DNA of 49,805 nt from NCBI RefSeq assembly GCF_001667185.1, contig NZ_LZIC01000020.1, forward strand, positions 1 to 49,805, in the 5' to 3' direction. The translations under genes were made by a program, and so were the position numbers. The notes under the pieces are model-generated. The model saw only the letters and a program-made list of their open reading frames with translations. It did no database searches and was not told the origin of the DNA. Positions 38,684 to 49,648 of the stretch are shown piece by piece. The DNA comes from Mycobacterium sp. 852002-50816_SCH5313054-b (lineage in GTDB: Bacteria > Actinomycetota > Actinomycetes > Mycobacteriales > Mycobacteriaceae). The first letter of the stretch is position 1; every line of letters begins with the position of its first letter.

Positions 38684-39877
38684 TCAAGCCTGGACGGGCT
38701 CGATGAGGCCCAGCGCGGCGTAGACCTCGTTGCTCAACGCGAGGCTGCGCGGGTCCGCGTTGGACTTGGTGGCGTCGAAACGGTTCGCCACGTACGCGTA
38801 GCCGATCCGGTGCTCCAGGTCGACGAACCCGAACGAGCCGCCCAGCCCACCGTGACCGAAGATCCGCGGGTTCGGTCCGTTGACGCAGCGCTGGTTCAGC
38901 ATGTAGCCCAGACCCCAGCCGTGGTCGGCGACGCGCGGTCCCAGCACCAGATCGGTGTCGAAACCGCCCTGCGAGACCCGGACCCGTTCCATGTGCTCGC
39001 GACTGAGGAGCTTCTCCTGCGCGAGCGCGTTGTAGAAGGTCGCCAAGCCCAACGCCGACACCTGGCCGTTGGTGCCGGGGAACTCCAGCTCGCGCCACAA
39101 CCGCAGGTCGTGCGAGCCCAGTTCGTCGTCGGGCGCGAATCCCATCGCGATGGACAACCCCGCCTTGGGGTGTTCGGCCACGCTGGTCGGGTAGCCGGGG
39201 GCCTGCGCCTCGGCCAGCAGGTCCCTGGCGTGCGGCTTGTTCACGCGCTCGGCGCACCGGCGCTGCTCGGCGGCGGACAGGCCGATGTGGACGTCGGCGC
39301 CCAGCGGCTCGGCCATCTCGGTGCGCAGGTACTGGCCGATGGTGCGCCCGGTGACGCGGCGGAACACCTCGCCGAGGATGAAGCCGAACGTGGTCATGTG
39401 ATAGCCCTGCGCGGTGCCTGGCTCCCACCAGGGTTCGGCGGCGGCGAGCTGCTCGCAGACGAAGTTCCAGTCGGCGACGTCTTCCCAGCGCATCCTGGTG
39501 CGCGGGCCGATGACACCGGAGCGGTGACTCATCACCATGGCCAGCGTGATGGCTTCCTTGCCCGCCTGCCCGAACTCGGGCCAGTAGCGTGCTACCGGCG
39601 CGTGCAGGTCCAGCTCGCCGCGGTCGGCCAGCTGGTGCACGCAGGTGGCCGAGAGGGCCTTGGTGCCGGACAGCACCGTCGTCAGGGTGTTCTGTCGCCA
39701 GGGCCGGGTGCCGGCGGCGTTGGCCCAGCCGCCCCAGAGGTTGACGACGAGGTCTCCCTCGACCCACACCGCCACGGCTGCGCCGACCTCTTTGCCCAGC
39801 TCGAAGTTGCGCTCGAACGCATCGCGGACGCCGACGAATTTCGACGCGCACGAGCCGTAGATGTCGGCGTGGCTCAT
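38684..39877 (-). CDS. lipP: Esterase/beta-lactamase-family protein LipP
   Basis: A 397-residue serine hydrolase of the class C beta-lactamase/esterase type. The SxxK motif is in LSGTKALSAT, the Tyr motif probably in GYHMTTFGF, and GHGGLGGSFGF provides the C-terminal HxG-like motif. It lacks a signal peptide, suggesting an intracellular esterase and not a secreted beta-lactamase. It matches Rv2463. A short palindrome (39884-39896) and a G-rich ribosome site precede the ATG; tRNA-Gly lies just upstream on the same strand. Confidence 0.88.
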   Translation of the reverse strand: MSHADIYGSCASKFVGVRDAFERNFELGKEVGAAVAVWVEGDLVVNLWGGWANAAGTRPWRQNTLTTVLSGTKALSATCVHQLADRGELDLHAPVARYWPEFGQAGKEAITLAMVMSHRSGVIGPRTRMRWEDVADWNFVCEQLAAAEPWWEPGTAQGYHMTTFGFILGEVFRRVTGRTIGQYLRTEMAEPLGADVHIGLSAAEQRRCAERVNKPHARDLLAEAQAPGYPTSVAEHPKAGLSIAMGFAPDDELGSHDLRLWRELEFPGTNGQVSALGLATFYNALAQEKLLSREHMERVRVSQGGFDTDLVLGPRVADHGWGLGYMLNQRCVNGPNPRIFGHGGLGGSFGFVDLEHRIGYAYVANRFDATKSNADPRSLALSNEVYAALGLIEPVQA

Positions 39878-39883
39878 GGCCCC

Positions 39884-39896
39884 CCTGTCGGACAGG
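39884..39896. promoter_or_regulatory. Short palindrome before lipP
   Basis: CCTGTC-G-GACAGG is a perfect 13-base palindrome seven bases before the lipP ATG, in the 29-bp gap between tRNA-Gly and lipP. It could be an operator or a small hairpin at the tRNA 3' trailer. Confidence 0.35.
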
Positions 39897-39906
39897 CAGT
39901 TACCCG

Positions 39907-39977
39907 AGCGGGCGACGGGAATCGAACCCGCGTAGCTAGTTTGGAAGACTAGGGCTCTACCATTGAGCTACGCCCGC
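39907..39977 (-). tRNA. tRNA-Gly (anticodon UCC)
   Basis: Read from 39977: acceptor GCGGGCG pairs with CGCCCGC, D arm GCTC/GAGC, anticodon arm CTAGT-CTTCCAA-ACTAG with anticodon TCC, and a TTCGATT T loop. The gene is 71 nt; the discriminator base reads T and CCA is not encoded. Confidence 0.94.
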
Positions 39978-40121
39978 AAGCTTTAGTCGAGCGAGACTGT
40001 ATCTGGCGGCGAACTTCAAATCTAATCGAAGCGGTTTCGTGATGCCTCCGTGAGGTCCCACTGGTCTTGACGGTCCCCTGCGAGGCCAATGCCCCCGGGC
40101 CGTAGGATTTCGAGGTCAGCG

Positions 40122-40198
40122 CGGGGTGTAGCGCAGCTTGGTAGCGCATCCGCTTTGGGAGCGGAAGGCCGCAGGTTCAAATCCTGTCACCCCGACCA
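40122..40198 (+). tRNA. tRNA-Pro (anticodon UGG)
   Basis: CGGGGTG pairs with CACCCCG; D arm GCGC/GCGC; anticodon arm TCCGC-TTTGGGA-GCGGA with anticodon TGG; T loop TTCAAAT. The discriminator A is followed by an encoded CCA. The tig start is only 37 bp downstream with no terminator visible between. Confidence 0.95.
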
Positions 40199-40235
40199 CA
40201 CTGGCCCGATCCACCGAACACCGAGGAGCAAACCC

Positions 40236-41639
40236 GTGAAGAGCAGCGTCGAGCAGTTGAGCCCCACTCGGGTGCGCATCAACGTGGAGGTGCCGTTCAC
40301 CGAACTCGAGCCCGATTTCCAGCGGGCCTACCAGGAGCTGGCCAAGCAGGTCCGGCTGCCCGGGTTCCGGCCCGGCAAGGCGCCGGCCAAGCTGCTCGAG
40401 GCCCGGTTCGGCCGTGAGGCGATGCTCGACCAGGTCGTCAACGAGGCGTTGCCCGCCCGCTACGGCCAGGCGGTCGCCGAGGCGGAAGTCCACCCGGTCG
40501 GACAGCCCGACATCGAGGTCACCAAGAAGGAGTACGGCGAGGAGCTGGCGTTCACCGCCGAGGTCGACATCCGCCCGAAGATCGCCCTTCCGGACCTGAG
40601 CGCGCTGCAGGTCTCGGTCGACCCGATCGAGGTCAGCGACGACGACGTCGACGCCGAACTGGAGTCGCTGCGCGCCCGGTTCGGGACCCTTAAGGGCGTC
40701 GAGCGGCCGGTCGCCGACGGTGACTTCGTCTCGATCGATCTGTCGGCCACGGTCGACGGCGAGGAGGTGCCGGGCGCGGCCGCGGAGGGACTGTCCCACG
40801 AGGTCGGCTCCGGCCGGCTCATCGCGGGACTGGACGACGCGCTGGTCGGCCTGTCCGTCGACGAGGCCAAGGAATTCACCGCGCAGCTGGCGACCGGCGA
40901 GCACGCGGGCAAGGACGCGCAGGTCACCGTGACCGTCAGGTCGATAAAGGAGCGTGAGCTTCCCGAGCCCGACGACGAGTTCGCCCAGTTGGCAAGCGAA
41001 TTCGACACCATCGACGAGTTGCGGTCCAACCTGCGCGAGCAGGTGGGCCGCGTCAAGCGCGCCCAGCAGGCGGAGCAGATCCGCGACGCCACGATCGACG
41101 CCCTGCTCGAGCAGGTCGACGTGCCGCTGCCGGAGTCCGTCGTCAAGGCCCAGGTCGACAGCGCCGTGCACAACGCGCTGCATGGCTTCGACCACGACGA
41201 AGCCAAGCTCGCGGAGGCGCTCCACGAGCAGGGTAAGTCGCGCCAGCAGTTCGAGGTCGATGCGCACAACGCCGCCGAGTCCGACGTCAAGAAGCAGCTG
41301 TTGCTCGATGCGCTGGCCGACGAGCTGGAAATCCAGGTCGGCCAGGACGACCTGACCGAGCGGCTGGTGATGACCTCCCGGCAGTACGGCATCGAGCCGC
41401 AGCAGCTGTTCGCGTATCTGCAGGAGAACAACCAGCTGCCGGCGATGTTCGCCGACGTGCGACGCGGGCTGGCCGTCGCCGCCGCGGTCGAGGCGGCGAC
41501 CGTCACCGACACCGACGGCAACACCGTCGACACCAGTGAGTTCTTCGGCAAGCGCCCGCAGGAATCCGACGAGGCCGAGGATGTCGACGTGGCCGAGGAG
41601 GCGGAGGGGGCGGACGCCCCCGACGACGAAGCGGAGTGA
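40236..41639 (+). CDS. tig: Trigger factor, ribosome-bound chaperone and peptidyl-prolyl isomerase
   Basis: From the GTG at 40236, preceded by GAGGAG, the protein has 467 residues. The N-terminal domain holds the ribosome-binding signature GFRPGKAP; a FKBP-type isomerase domain follows (near 160-240, [17 protein letters not shown]) and then the long helical C-terminal arms. The last 40 residues are acidic ([20 protein letters not shown]). It binds nascent chains at the exit tunnel. Placement before clpP1P2 couples folding with proteolysis genes. Confidence 0.96.
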   Translation: MKSSVEQLSPTRVRINVEVPFTELEPDFQRAYQELAKQVRLPGFRPGKAPAKLLEARFGREAMLDQVVNEALPARYGQAVAEAEVHPVGQPDIEVTKKEYGEELAFTAEVDIRPKIALPDLSALQVSVDPIEVSDDDVDAELESLRARFGTLKGVERPVADGDFVSIDLSATVDGEEVPGAAAEGLSHEVGSGRLIAGLDDALVGLSVDEAKEFTAQLATGEHAGKDAQVTVTVRSIKERELPEPDDEFAQLASEFDTIDELRSNLREQVGRVKRAQQAEQIRDATIDALLEQVDVPLPESVVKAQVDSAVHNALHGFDHDEAKLAEALHEQGKSRQQFEVDAHNAAESDVKKQLLLDALADELEIQVGQDDLTERLVMTSRQYGIEPQQLFAYLQENNQLPAMFADVRRGLAVAAAVEAATVTDTDGNTVDTSEFFGKRPQESDEAEDVDVAEEAEGADAPDDEAE

Positions 41640-41645
41640 CCCGCC

Positions 41646-41663
41646 GTGACGCTGTGAGCGAAC
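41646..41663 (+). promoter_or_regulatory. ClgR-box-like site before clpP1
   Basis: ACGCTGTGAGCGAAC (41649-41663) matches nearly all of the actinobacterial ClgR consensus (CGCY-N5-GCGWWS type; one central base differs). ClgR is the established activator of clp protease genes in actinobacteria. It lies about 95 bp before the clpP1 start. Confidence 0.5.
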
Positions 41664-41756
41664 GCGCCCACTTCAGGGGCGCCGCGGCCGCCACGCAGCG
41701 GGACGGTTGGCTAGGGTCGGTGCATAGAAGAACTCGAGAAAGCAGGTAACCCAGTC

Positions 41757-42356
41757 GTGACTGACATGCGTTCGAACTCGCAGGGTCTCAACCTCACGGA
41801 CTCCGTCTATGAGCGCTTGCTCTCCGAGCGCATCATCTTCCTGGGTTCGGAGGTCAGCGACGAGATCGCCAACCGGCTGTGCGCGCAGATTCTGCTGCTC
41901 GCCGCCGAGGACGCGACCAAGGACATTTCGCTCTACATCAACTCGCCCGGGGGATCGATCAGCGCCGGAATGGCGATCTACGACACCATGGTTCTGGCGC
42001 CCTGCGACATCGCCACCTACGCGATGGGCATGGCCGCCTCGATGGGTGAATTCCTGTTGGCGGCGGGCACCAAGGGCAAGCGCTACGCGCTGCCGCACGC
42101 CCGCATCCTGATGCACCAGCCGCTGGGCGGGGTGACCGGTAGCGCGGCCGACATCGCGATCCAGGCCGAGCAGTTCGCGGTGATCAAGAAGGAGATGTTC
42201 CGGCTGAACGCCGAATTCACCGGCCAGCCGATCGAGCGCATCGAGGCCGACTCCGACCGCGACCGCTGGTTCACCGCCCCGGAGGCCCTGGAATACGGGT
42301 TCGTCGACCACATCATCACCCGCGCCGCCCACATCACCAACGGAGAAGCCCAATGA
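41757..42356 (+). CDS. clpP1: ATP-dependent Clp protease subunit ClpP1
   Basis: From GTG at 41757 the protein has 199 residues. The serine-protease triad is Ser95 (GMAASMGE), His120 (LMHQP) and Asp169 (DSDRDRWF). In mycobacteria ClpP1 and ClpP2 form a mixed tetradecamer that works with ClpX or ClpC1 and is essential. The stop overlaps the clpP2 start as ATGA. An ATG three codons downstream is an alternative start. Confidence 0.96.
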   Translation: MTDMRSNSQGLNLTDSVYERLLSERIIFLGSEVSDEIANRLCAQILLLAAEDATKDISLYINSPGGSISAGMAIYDTMVLAPCDIATYAMGMAASMGEFLLAAGTKGKRYALPHARILMHQPLGGVTGSAADIAIQAEQFAVIKKEMFRLNAEFTGQPIERIEADSDRDRWFTAPEALEYGFVDHIITRAAHITNGEAQ

Positions 42357-42988
42357 ACCCCGAAACCCAGCCCCAGGCGCGGTACATCCTGCCGTCGTTC
42401 ATCGAGCACTCCAGCTTCGGTGTCAAGGAGTCGAACCCCTACAACAAGCTGTTCGAGGAGCGCATCATCTTCCTCGGTGTCCAGGTGGACGACGCGTCGG
42501 CGAACGACATCATGGCGCAGCTGCTGGTGCTGGAGTCGCTGGACCCCGACCGCGACATCACCATGTACATCAACTCGCCCGGCGGGGGGTTCACGTCGCT
42601 GATGGCGATTTACGACACCATGCAGTACGTGCGCGCCGACATCCAGACGGTGTGCCTGGGCCAGGCCGCCTCGGCCGCGGCGGTGCTGCTGGCGGCGGGG
42701 ACGCCGGGCAAGCGGATGGCGCTGCCCAACGCGCGCGTGCTCATTCATCAGCCTTCGCTGTCAGGTGTGATCCAGGGACAGTTCTCCGATCTGGAGATCC
42801 AGGCCGCCGAGATCGAGCGGATGCGCACGCTGATGGAGACCACGCTGGCCCACCACACCGGCAGGGACGCCGCGACGATCCGCAAGGACACGGACCGGGA
42901 CAAGATCCTGACCGCGGAAGAGGCCAAAGACTACGGGATCATCGACACCGTTCTCGAGTACCGCAAGCTCTCCGCGCAGACGGCGTAA
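42353..42988 (+). CDS. clpP2: ATP-dependent Clp protease subunit ClpP2
   Basis: The 211-residue partner of ClpP1 has Ser107 (GQAASAAA), His132 (VLIHQP) and the Asp in KDTDRDKIL. The N-terminal 35 residues carry a propeptide-like extension compared with E. coli ClpP. The four-base overlap with clpP1 would keep the two subunits at equal levels, as the hetero-oligomer needs. Confidence 0.96.
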   Translation: MNPETQPQARYILPSFIEHSSFGVKESNPYNKLFEERIIFLGVQVDDASANDIMAQLLVLESLDPDRDITMYINSPGGGFTSLMAIYDTMQYVRADIQTVCLGQAASAAAVLLAAGTPGKRMALPNARVLIHQPSLSGVIQGQFSDLEIQAAEIERMRTLMETTLAHHTGRDAATIRKDTDRDKILTAEEAKDYGIIDTVLEYRKLSAQTA

Positions 42989-43393
42989 CGCCTCGCCGAA
43001 CTGGGGCACTCGCCCAGAGAGGCGCCCCCACCCGCGTGCTCCAGCTCGGCGGCCGGGCCGCCGTCGCTGATCAGTACGGATTCGCCGGCCCCCGGAAAAC
43101 CCGACTGCCAATCCCACTCGGTAAATGTAGGGTTGGTGCAGCGGACCGGACTCGCTCGGGTAACGACCGCGACACGCCAAGGCACGGATTGCGCGTCTCG
43201 GCGAGTGAGGGGGGCCGTCTGGCTATATGTTTCATTCAGACGGAAGAGCATGAACGTCCCAGGAACTCCCTCGAATATCAAAGACGCGATTCGGCGGTAA
43301 TGGTCGCGGGGGGCCCGAGCAAGCGGGTAGCGTCGGGGAAACACATGCGGGACAGCAAGACGGACGGCGAACAGGAAGTAGGCCCTCAGCACC
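42989..43393. other. Intergenic region between clpP2 and clpX
   Basis: About 405 bp without a convincing gene; M. tuberculosis, as I recall, has an MFS transporter gene here. An inverted repeat CCGTCTG (43215-43221) / CAGACGG (43237-43243) with a 15-base A/T-rich loop is the only clear structure. The clpX promoter must lie here because the ribosome site of clpX is local and weak. Confidence 0.6.
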
Positions 43394-44677
<1,284 letters not shown>

Positions 44678-45090
44678 CGCAAGTCCTATTGGCTGGTCGG
44701 CGTCCAACCGCTCGACGGCGCGGGGGCGGTGTGCTCGGGGCGCTGTTGCCCCACCGTTTCTCGGCTCCCTGGCCGCCGCGGGCTTCGTCCTGTATCTCGT
44801 GGCGATGACCGAGACGGCCCCGCAAGAGCGCGGTACCCCGTCCGCACCGCGGACGTGACCAATACCACAGTTTTGCATTATCCGCACCGCTGCCCTTCGC
44901 TGACTTCGGCGTTGGGGGCAAAGCCGCTGCATGCAACGCTTTCGAGACGCCCATGCTCGCCTAAAAGGAGTGCCATAATTGGTACTACTAGTGACACACA
45001 AGCTTCGGCGCGCAGGAGCGGTCTCTACGGCGCGTAACCTAAAGCTCCAGCGCGCAGTGCCTATCCGGGTAACGAATGGAAGGCGGATAC
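44678..45090. other. Intergenic region between clpX and korA
   Basis: About 410 bp with no gene I can support; the transporter gene I recall between clpX and korA in M. tuberculosis is not present. A possible -10 hexamer CATAAT lies at 44974-44979, and the korA ribosome site is at its right end. Confidence 0.55.
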
Positions 45091-47055
45091 GTGGATCCGA
45101 ACGGCAGCGGAGCCGGGTCTGATTCTCATAATGGCTCCTCTGGGAATGGGTCGGCCGGCCGTCAACGTATAGAACAGGTTGTCATTCGATTCGCCGGAGA
45201 CTCCGGCGATGGCATGCAGCTGACCGGCGACCGGTTCACCTCGGAGGCGGCGCTTTTCGGAAACGACCTCGCGACCCAGCCGAACTACCCCGCGGAGATC
45301 CGTGCCCCCGCAGGCACGCTGCCCGGGGTGTCTTCCTTCCAGATTCAGATCGCCGATTACGACATCCTGACCGCCGGCGACCGCCCCGATGTCCTCGTCG
45401 CCATGAATCCCGCGGCGCTGAAGGCCAACATCGGCGACTTGCCGCGCGGCGGCATGGTCATCGCGAATTCCGACGAGTTCACCAAGCGCAACCTGACGAA
45501 GGTGGGTTACATAACGAACCCGCTGGAGTCCGACGAGTTGTCCGACTACGTCGTGCAGTCCGTCGCGATGACGACGCTGACGCTCGGGGCCGTCGAGGCG
45601 ATCGGGGCGTCGAAGAAGGACGGCCAGCGCGCCAAGAACATGTTCGCGCTCGGCCTCTTGTCGTGGATGTACGGGCGGCCGATCGAAGCCAGCGAGAAAT
45701 TCATCCGGGAGAAGTTCGCCCGCAAGCCCGACATCGCCGAGGCCAACGTGCTCGCGCTGAAGGCGGGCTGGAACTACGGCGAAACCACCGAGGCGTTCGG
45801 CACCACCTACGAGGTCTCCCGGGCGTCCCTGCCGTCGGGCGAATACCGCCAGATCTCCGGCAACACCGCGCTGTCCTACGGCATCGTCACCGCCGGTCAG
45901 CTGGCCGGCATCCAGGTCGTCCTCGGCAGCTACCCGATCACGCCGGCGTCGGACATCCTGCACGAGCTGTCCAAGCACAAGAACTTCAACGTGATCACCT
46001 TCCAGGCCGAGGACGAGATCGGCGGCATCTGCGCGGCGATCGGCGCCTCCTACGGTGGCGCCCTCGGCGTCACCAGCACGTCCGGACCCGGCATCTCGCT
46101 GAAGTCAGAGGCGCTGGGCCTCGCGGTGATGACCGAGCTACCGCTGCTGGTCATCGACGTCCAGCGGGGCGGTCCGTCGACGGGGCTGCCCACCAAGACC
46201 GAGCAGGCCGACCTGCTGCAGGCGCTGTACGGCCGCAACGGGGAATCGCCCGTCGCGGTGGTGGCGCCGCGGTCGCCGTCGGACTGCTTCGAGACCGCCA
46301 TCGAGGCGGTGCGCATCGCGGTGTCGTACCACACCCCGGTGATCGTGCTGTCCGACGGCGCGATCGCCAACGGCTCGGAGCCGTGGCGCATCCCCGACGT
46401 CAGCTCGCTGCAGCCGATCACGCACACCTTCGCCAAACCCGACGAGCCCTTCCAGCCGTACAACCGGGACCCGGAGACGCTGGCCCGCCAGTTCGCCGTT
46501 CCGGGCACGCCGGGGCTCGAGCACCGCATCGGTGGCCTGGAGGCCGCCAACGGCTCCGGCAACATCTCCTACGAGCCGGTCAACCACGACCTCATGGTCC
46601 GCATCCGCCAGGCCAAGATCGACGGCATCGCCGTCCCCGACCTGGAGGTCGACGACCCGACCGGGGACGCCGAACTGCTGCTGATCGGTTGGGGCAGCTC
46701 GTACGGTCCCATCGGCGAAGCCTGCCGGCGCGCGCGGCGCAAGGGCATCAAGGTCGCCCACGCCCACCTGCGCCACCTCAGCCCGTTCCCGCCGAATCTG
46801 GGCGACGTGCTGCGGCGCTACCCGATGGTGGTGTGCCCGGAGATGAACCTGGGCCAGCTGGCGCTGATCCTGCGCGGCAAGTACCTGGTCGACGTGCAGT
46901 CCGTCACTAAGGTTCAGGGTGTCGCGTTTCTCGCCGACGAGATCGGGCGCCTCATCCGCGCCGCGCTCGGCGGCACACTGGCCGAAGTCGAGCAAGACAA
47001 GAAAATGGTCGCCAGAATGGCGGCAGCAACGGTTGGAGCGGGAGCTAGCGAATGA
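45091..47055 (+). CDS. korA: 2-oxoglutarate:ferredoxin oxidoreductase, alpha subunit
   Basis: I favour the GTG at 45091, seven bases after GGAAGG, giving 654 residues; an ATG at 45076 would add five. The N-terminus carries the gamma-like domain (FAGDSGDGMQLTGDRFT), followed by the alpha domain (GSYPITPASDILHELSK, EDEIGGICAAIGASYGG, TSGPGISLKSEALGLAVM). With KorB it oxidatively decarboxylates 2-oxoglutarate to succinyl-CoA and reduces ferredoxin; in mycobacteria this CoA-dependent enzyme provides an alternative TCA step. Its stop overlaps korB as ATGA. Matches Rv2455c. Confidence 0.94.
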   Translation: MDPNGSGAGSDSHNGSSGNGSAGRQRIEQVVIRFAGDSGDGMQLTGDRFTSEAALFGNDLATQPNYPAEIRAPAGTLPGVSSFQIQIADYDILTAGDRPDVLVAMNPAALKANIGDLPRGGMVIANSDEFTKRNLTKVGYITNPLESDELSDYVVQSVAMTTLTLGAVEAIGASKKDGQRAKNMFALGLLSWMYGRPIEASEKFIREKFARKPDIAEANVLALKAGWNYGETTEAFGTTYEVSRASLPSGEYRQISGNTALSYGIVTAGQLAGIQVVLGSYPITPASDILHELSKHKNFNVITFQAEDEIGGICAAIGASYGGALGVTSTSGPGISLKSEALGLAVMTELPLLVIDVQRGGPSTGLPTKTEQADLLQALYGRNGESPVAVVAPRSPSDCFETAIEAVRIAVSYHTPVIVLSDGAIANGSEPWRIPDVSSLQPITHTFAKPDEPFQPYNRDPETLARQFAVPGTPGLEHRIGGLEAANGSGNISYEPVNHDLMVRIRQAKIDGIAVPDLEVDDPTGDAELLLIGWGSSYGPIGEACRRARRKGIKVAHAHLRHLSPFPPNLGDVLRRYPMVVCPEMNLGQLALILRGKYLVDVQSVTKVQGVAFLADEIGRLIRAALGGTLAEVEQDKKMVARMAAATVGAGASE

Positions 47056-48131
47056 CCGACCTGGTTGGCGCAGACCTCGGGGTCACCCCGAGGCTGACCA
47101 AGAACGACGGGGTTCCGACGACGGACCAGCCGCAGAAGGCCAAGGACTTCACCAGCGACCAGGAGGTGCGCTGGTGCCCGGGCTGCGGTGACTACGTCAT
47201 CCTCAACACCATCCGCCAATTCCTGCCCGAACTGGGGCTGCGCCGCGAGAACATCGTCTTCATCAGCGGCATCGGCTGCTCGAGCCGGTTCCCGTACTAC
47301 CTCGAGACCTACGGGTTCCACTCGATCCACGGCCGCGCGCCGGCGATCGCCACCGGTCTGGCTCTGGCCCGCGAGGACCTTTCGGTGTGGGTGGTGACCG
47401 GCGACGGTGACGCCTTGTCGATCGGCGGCAACCACCTGATCCACGCGCTGCGCCGCAACGTCAACATCACCATCCTGCTGTTCAACAACCGGATCTACGG
47501 CCTGACCAAGGGCCAGTACTCGCCGACGTCCGAGGTCGGCAAGGTCACCAAGTCGACGCCGATGGGTTCGCTCGACCAGCCGTTCAACCCGGTGTCACTG
47601 GCGCTGGGCGCCGAGGCGACCTTCGTCGGTCGCGCGCTGGACTCCGACCGCACCGGGCTGACCGAGGTACTGCGCGCCGCGGCCGAACACCGGGGCGCCG
47701 CCGTCGTCGAAATCCTGCAGGACTGCCCGATCTTCAATGACGGCTCGTTCGACGCGCTGCGCAAGGAGGGCGCCGAGGAGCGGGTGATCAACGTCCACCA
47801 CGGCGAGCCAATTGTGTTCGGCGCCAACGGCGAATACTGCGTGGTGAAGTCCGGCTTCAGCCTCGAGGTGGCCAAGACCGCCGACGTGAGCGTCGACGAG
47901 ATCGTCGTCCACGACGCGCACGCCGACGACTCGGCCTACGCGTTCGCGCTGTCGCGGCTGTCGGATCAGAACCTCGACCACACCGTGCTGGGCATCTTCC
48001 GCAACATCAGCCGGGCCACCTACGACGACGCGGCTCGCTCCCAGGTCCGCGCCGCGCAGGCATCGAAGCCGTTCGATTCCGCCGCCCTGCAGTCGCTGCT
48101 GACCGGGCGCGACACCTGGACCGTCGACTGA
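47052..48131 (+). CDS. korB: 2-oxoglutarate:ferredoxin oxidoreductase, beta subunit
   Basis: A 359-residue thiamine-diphosphate subunit with [13 protein letters not shown] at the N-terminus, [12 protein letters not shown], and the ThDP/Mg motif [12 protein letters not shown]...[11 protein letters not shown]. It is translationally coupled to korA by a four-base overlap and partners with it. The mobA start lies one base after its stop. Matches Rv2454c. Confidence 0.95.
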   Translation: MTDLVGADLGVTPRLTKNDGVPTTDQPQKAKDFTSDQEVRWCPGCGDYVILNTIRQFLPELGLRRENIVFISGIGCSSRFPYYLETYGFHSIHGRAPAIATGLALAREDLSVWVVTGDGDALSIGGNHLIHALRRNVNITILLFNNRIYGLTKGQYSPTSEVGKVTKSTPMGSLDQPFNPVSLALGAEATFVGRALDSDRTGLTEVLRAAAEHRGAAVVEILQDCPIFNDGSFDALRKEGAEERVINVHHGEPIVFGANGEYCVVKSGFSLEVAKTADVSVDEIVVHDAHADDSAYAFALSRLSDQNLDHTVLGIFRNISRATYDDAARSQVRAAQASKPFDSAALQSLLTGRDTWTVD

Positions 48132-48132
48132 C

Positions 48133-48738
48133 GTGGCCGAGCAGATGCCCGACGCAGTGTCACTGGCCGGGGTAATAGTCGCTGGGGGAGAGTCGCGGCG
48201 CATGGGCCGCGACAAGGCGACCTTGCCGGGCCCCGGGGGAGCCGCCACGATGGCTGAGTATGTGGTCGGCATCGTCGCGCAGCGCTGCGAACCGGTTCTC
48301 GTGATGGCCGCCCCGGGACAGCCGTTGCCGGCGCTGCAGGCCCGCGTCATCCGCGACGACGTGCGCGGGCTGGGACCGCTGCCGGCAACCGGACGGGGAC
48401 TGCGCGCCGCCGCGGAGGCGGGCGCGCGGTACGCGTTCGTCTGCGCCGTCGACATGCCGCTGCTGAACGCCGATGTGATCGACGATCTGGTCCGCCTCGC
48501 CACCGAGACCGATGCCGAGGTGGTGTTGCCGTGGGACGGTCGCAGCCACTACCTGACGGCGGTGTACCGCACCGATCTGGCCGATCGGATCGAGGCGCTG
48601 GTCGCAGCCGGCGAGCGCAAGATGAGCGCCCTGATCGACGCCTCCGACGCCCAGCAGATTGTGCTGCCGGATTCGCGCCCGCTGACCAACGTCAACACGG
48701 ACGCCGAACTTCGCGCGGTGGTGCGGCCCGGCGCCTGA
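48133..48738 (+). CDS. mobA: Molybdenum cofactor guanylyltransferase MobA
   Basis: The 201-residue nucleotidyltransferase starts at GTG, one base after korB. It has the signature [23 protein letters not shown] region (GGxSxRMGxDK), an Asp pair in [12 protein letters not shown] for metal binding, and NVNTDAEL near the end. It links GMP to molybdopterin to make the cofactor of oxidoreductases such as nitrate reductase. The tight link to korAB suggests cotranscription, although KorAB itself does not need molybdenum. Confidence 0.9.
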   Translation: MAEQMPDAVSLAGVIVAGGESRRMGRDKATLPGPGGAATMAEYVVGIVAQRCEPVLVMAAPGQPLPALQARVIRDDVRGLGPLPATGRGLRAAAEAGARYAFVCAVDMPLLNADVIDDLVRLATETDAEVVLPWDGRSHYLTAVYRTDLADRIEALVAAGERKMSALIDASDAQQIVLPDSRPLTNVNTDAELRAVVRPGA

Positions 48739-49400
48739 GGGCGAACGCGCGCATTTTTAATTGGTCCCCGCGGCCGATTAATTAATTGATTTCAACCATT
48801 CTTTATATATTGAATAATTGGCGCCGTCCATTTGCGCATCCGTTTGGGATTGTCCGCCGATAGCGAGGCCGGGGTCGCTTGGGGTTGCGGGTCTCGGATG
48901 GCCTTGGCGCAGCGCGACATTCGGTTGCGTGCCGGGAAACCCCGGCGATTTCCCGCCACGGAATGCCATCCGGCCGCGGGCAAATCGCCAGTCTGATGCG
49001 AAAGTCATTGGAGTGGCGAGTATCCCGTCTGAGTTGAACGAAATGCCTTGCGGCACTGCCTTGTTCGCTTTTAACGGGATCGAATCTCGTTCACGTCGGG
49101 CGCGTCGCTCGGCAAGCGTGCGTATCTTGTTGTATTGTGCGCCGGTTCGCCCCCGGCGCCGGGGAGTGGGCCACGGGGCCGCGCAGCCGCGCCCCGGTCT
49201 CGAAGGCGCGTGTGCCAGCTCACAAAATCGCCGTGATTCGGCTCACGATTTGGTTGTTCAGCCGGTGGCTGGGCACCGCCGGAAAAGGCGCGGTTGACCT
49301 GCAGAGATGATTAAGCGATCGCGGCGTGATCGGCTCGTTACCGAACCGAGATATCCGTTTTCTGAAGATGACGAACGCCGCCGGGTTTCGTACGGTCCGT

Positions 49401-49422
49401 GTTAGCCCGAAAACGGGTTAAC
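49401..49422. promoter_or_regulatory. Palindrome upstream of rpfE
   Basis: GTTAGCCCG-AAAA-CGGGTTAAC: nine-base arms that pair fully if one G-U is allowed, around AAAA. It may be an operator or, if transcribed, a hairpin in the rpfE leader, about 230 bp before the start. Confidence 0.5.
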
Positions 49423-49597
49423 GGAAAAGTAATCGACAATCGAATCACGGACCCGCGTGTGAGCGGGGCTGCGGGCGGCAGAGCCGCGTCGCGGCCCGGG
49501 GTTTGTACCTCGCCGGGCAGATCGAGCGCCCGCCGCTGGCGTGCCTGAACGAGACGGCACGTCCCAGAGCACCTTCGAGCACCAATCAACGACCTTC

Positions 49598-49615
49598 GAC
49601 CCACTCCGGTGGGTC
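49598..49615 (+). promoter_or_regulatory. Leader hairpin just before rpfE
   Basis: GACCCAC-TCCG-GTGGGTC is a perfect seven-base stem with a UUCG-like four-base loop, ending 33 bases before the rpfE start codon. It could stabilise the leader or act as an attenuator; only a short T-rich stretch follows. Confidence 0.5.
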
Positions 49616-49648
49616 TGCTTTGGCGCGCGCACCGCGAAAGGAAGAAAT

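Larger units (their letters stand above)
48739..49648. other. Long intergenic region before rpfE
   Basis: About 910 bp. It opens with an A/T-rich island (about 48755-48830) in otherwise GC-rich DNA. A minus-strand open frame at 48778-49056 has poor codon bias and no known family. Then come GC-rich palindromes (49151-49164; 49174-49196 with one bulged base), a palindrome at 49401-49422 and a hairpin at 49598-49615 just before rpfE. I read it as a regulatory region and possible long leader; no gene is supported. Confidence 0.5.

Noticed and set aside
42989..43393. Truncated transporter pseudogene between clpP2 and clpX
   Set aside because: I looked for hydrophobic segments in all frames and saw none; nothing supports a remnant beyond recalled synteny.
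48778..49056. 92-codon minus-strand open frame in the rpfE upstream region
   Set aside because: Third-position GC is well below that of the neighbouring genes, the 3' part lies in the A/T island, there is no good ribosome site, and no family is recognisable.
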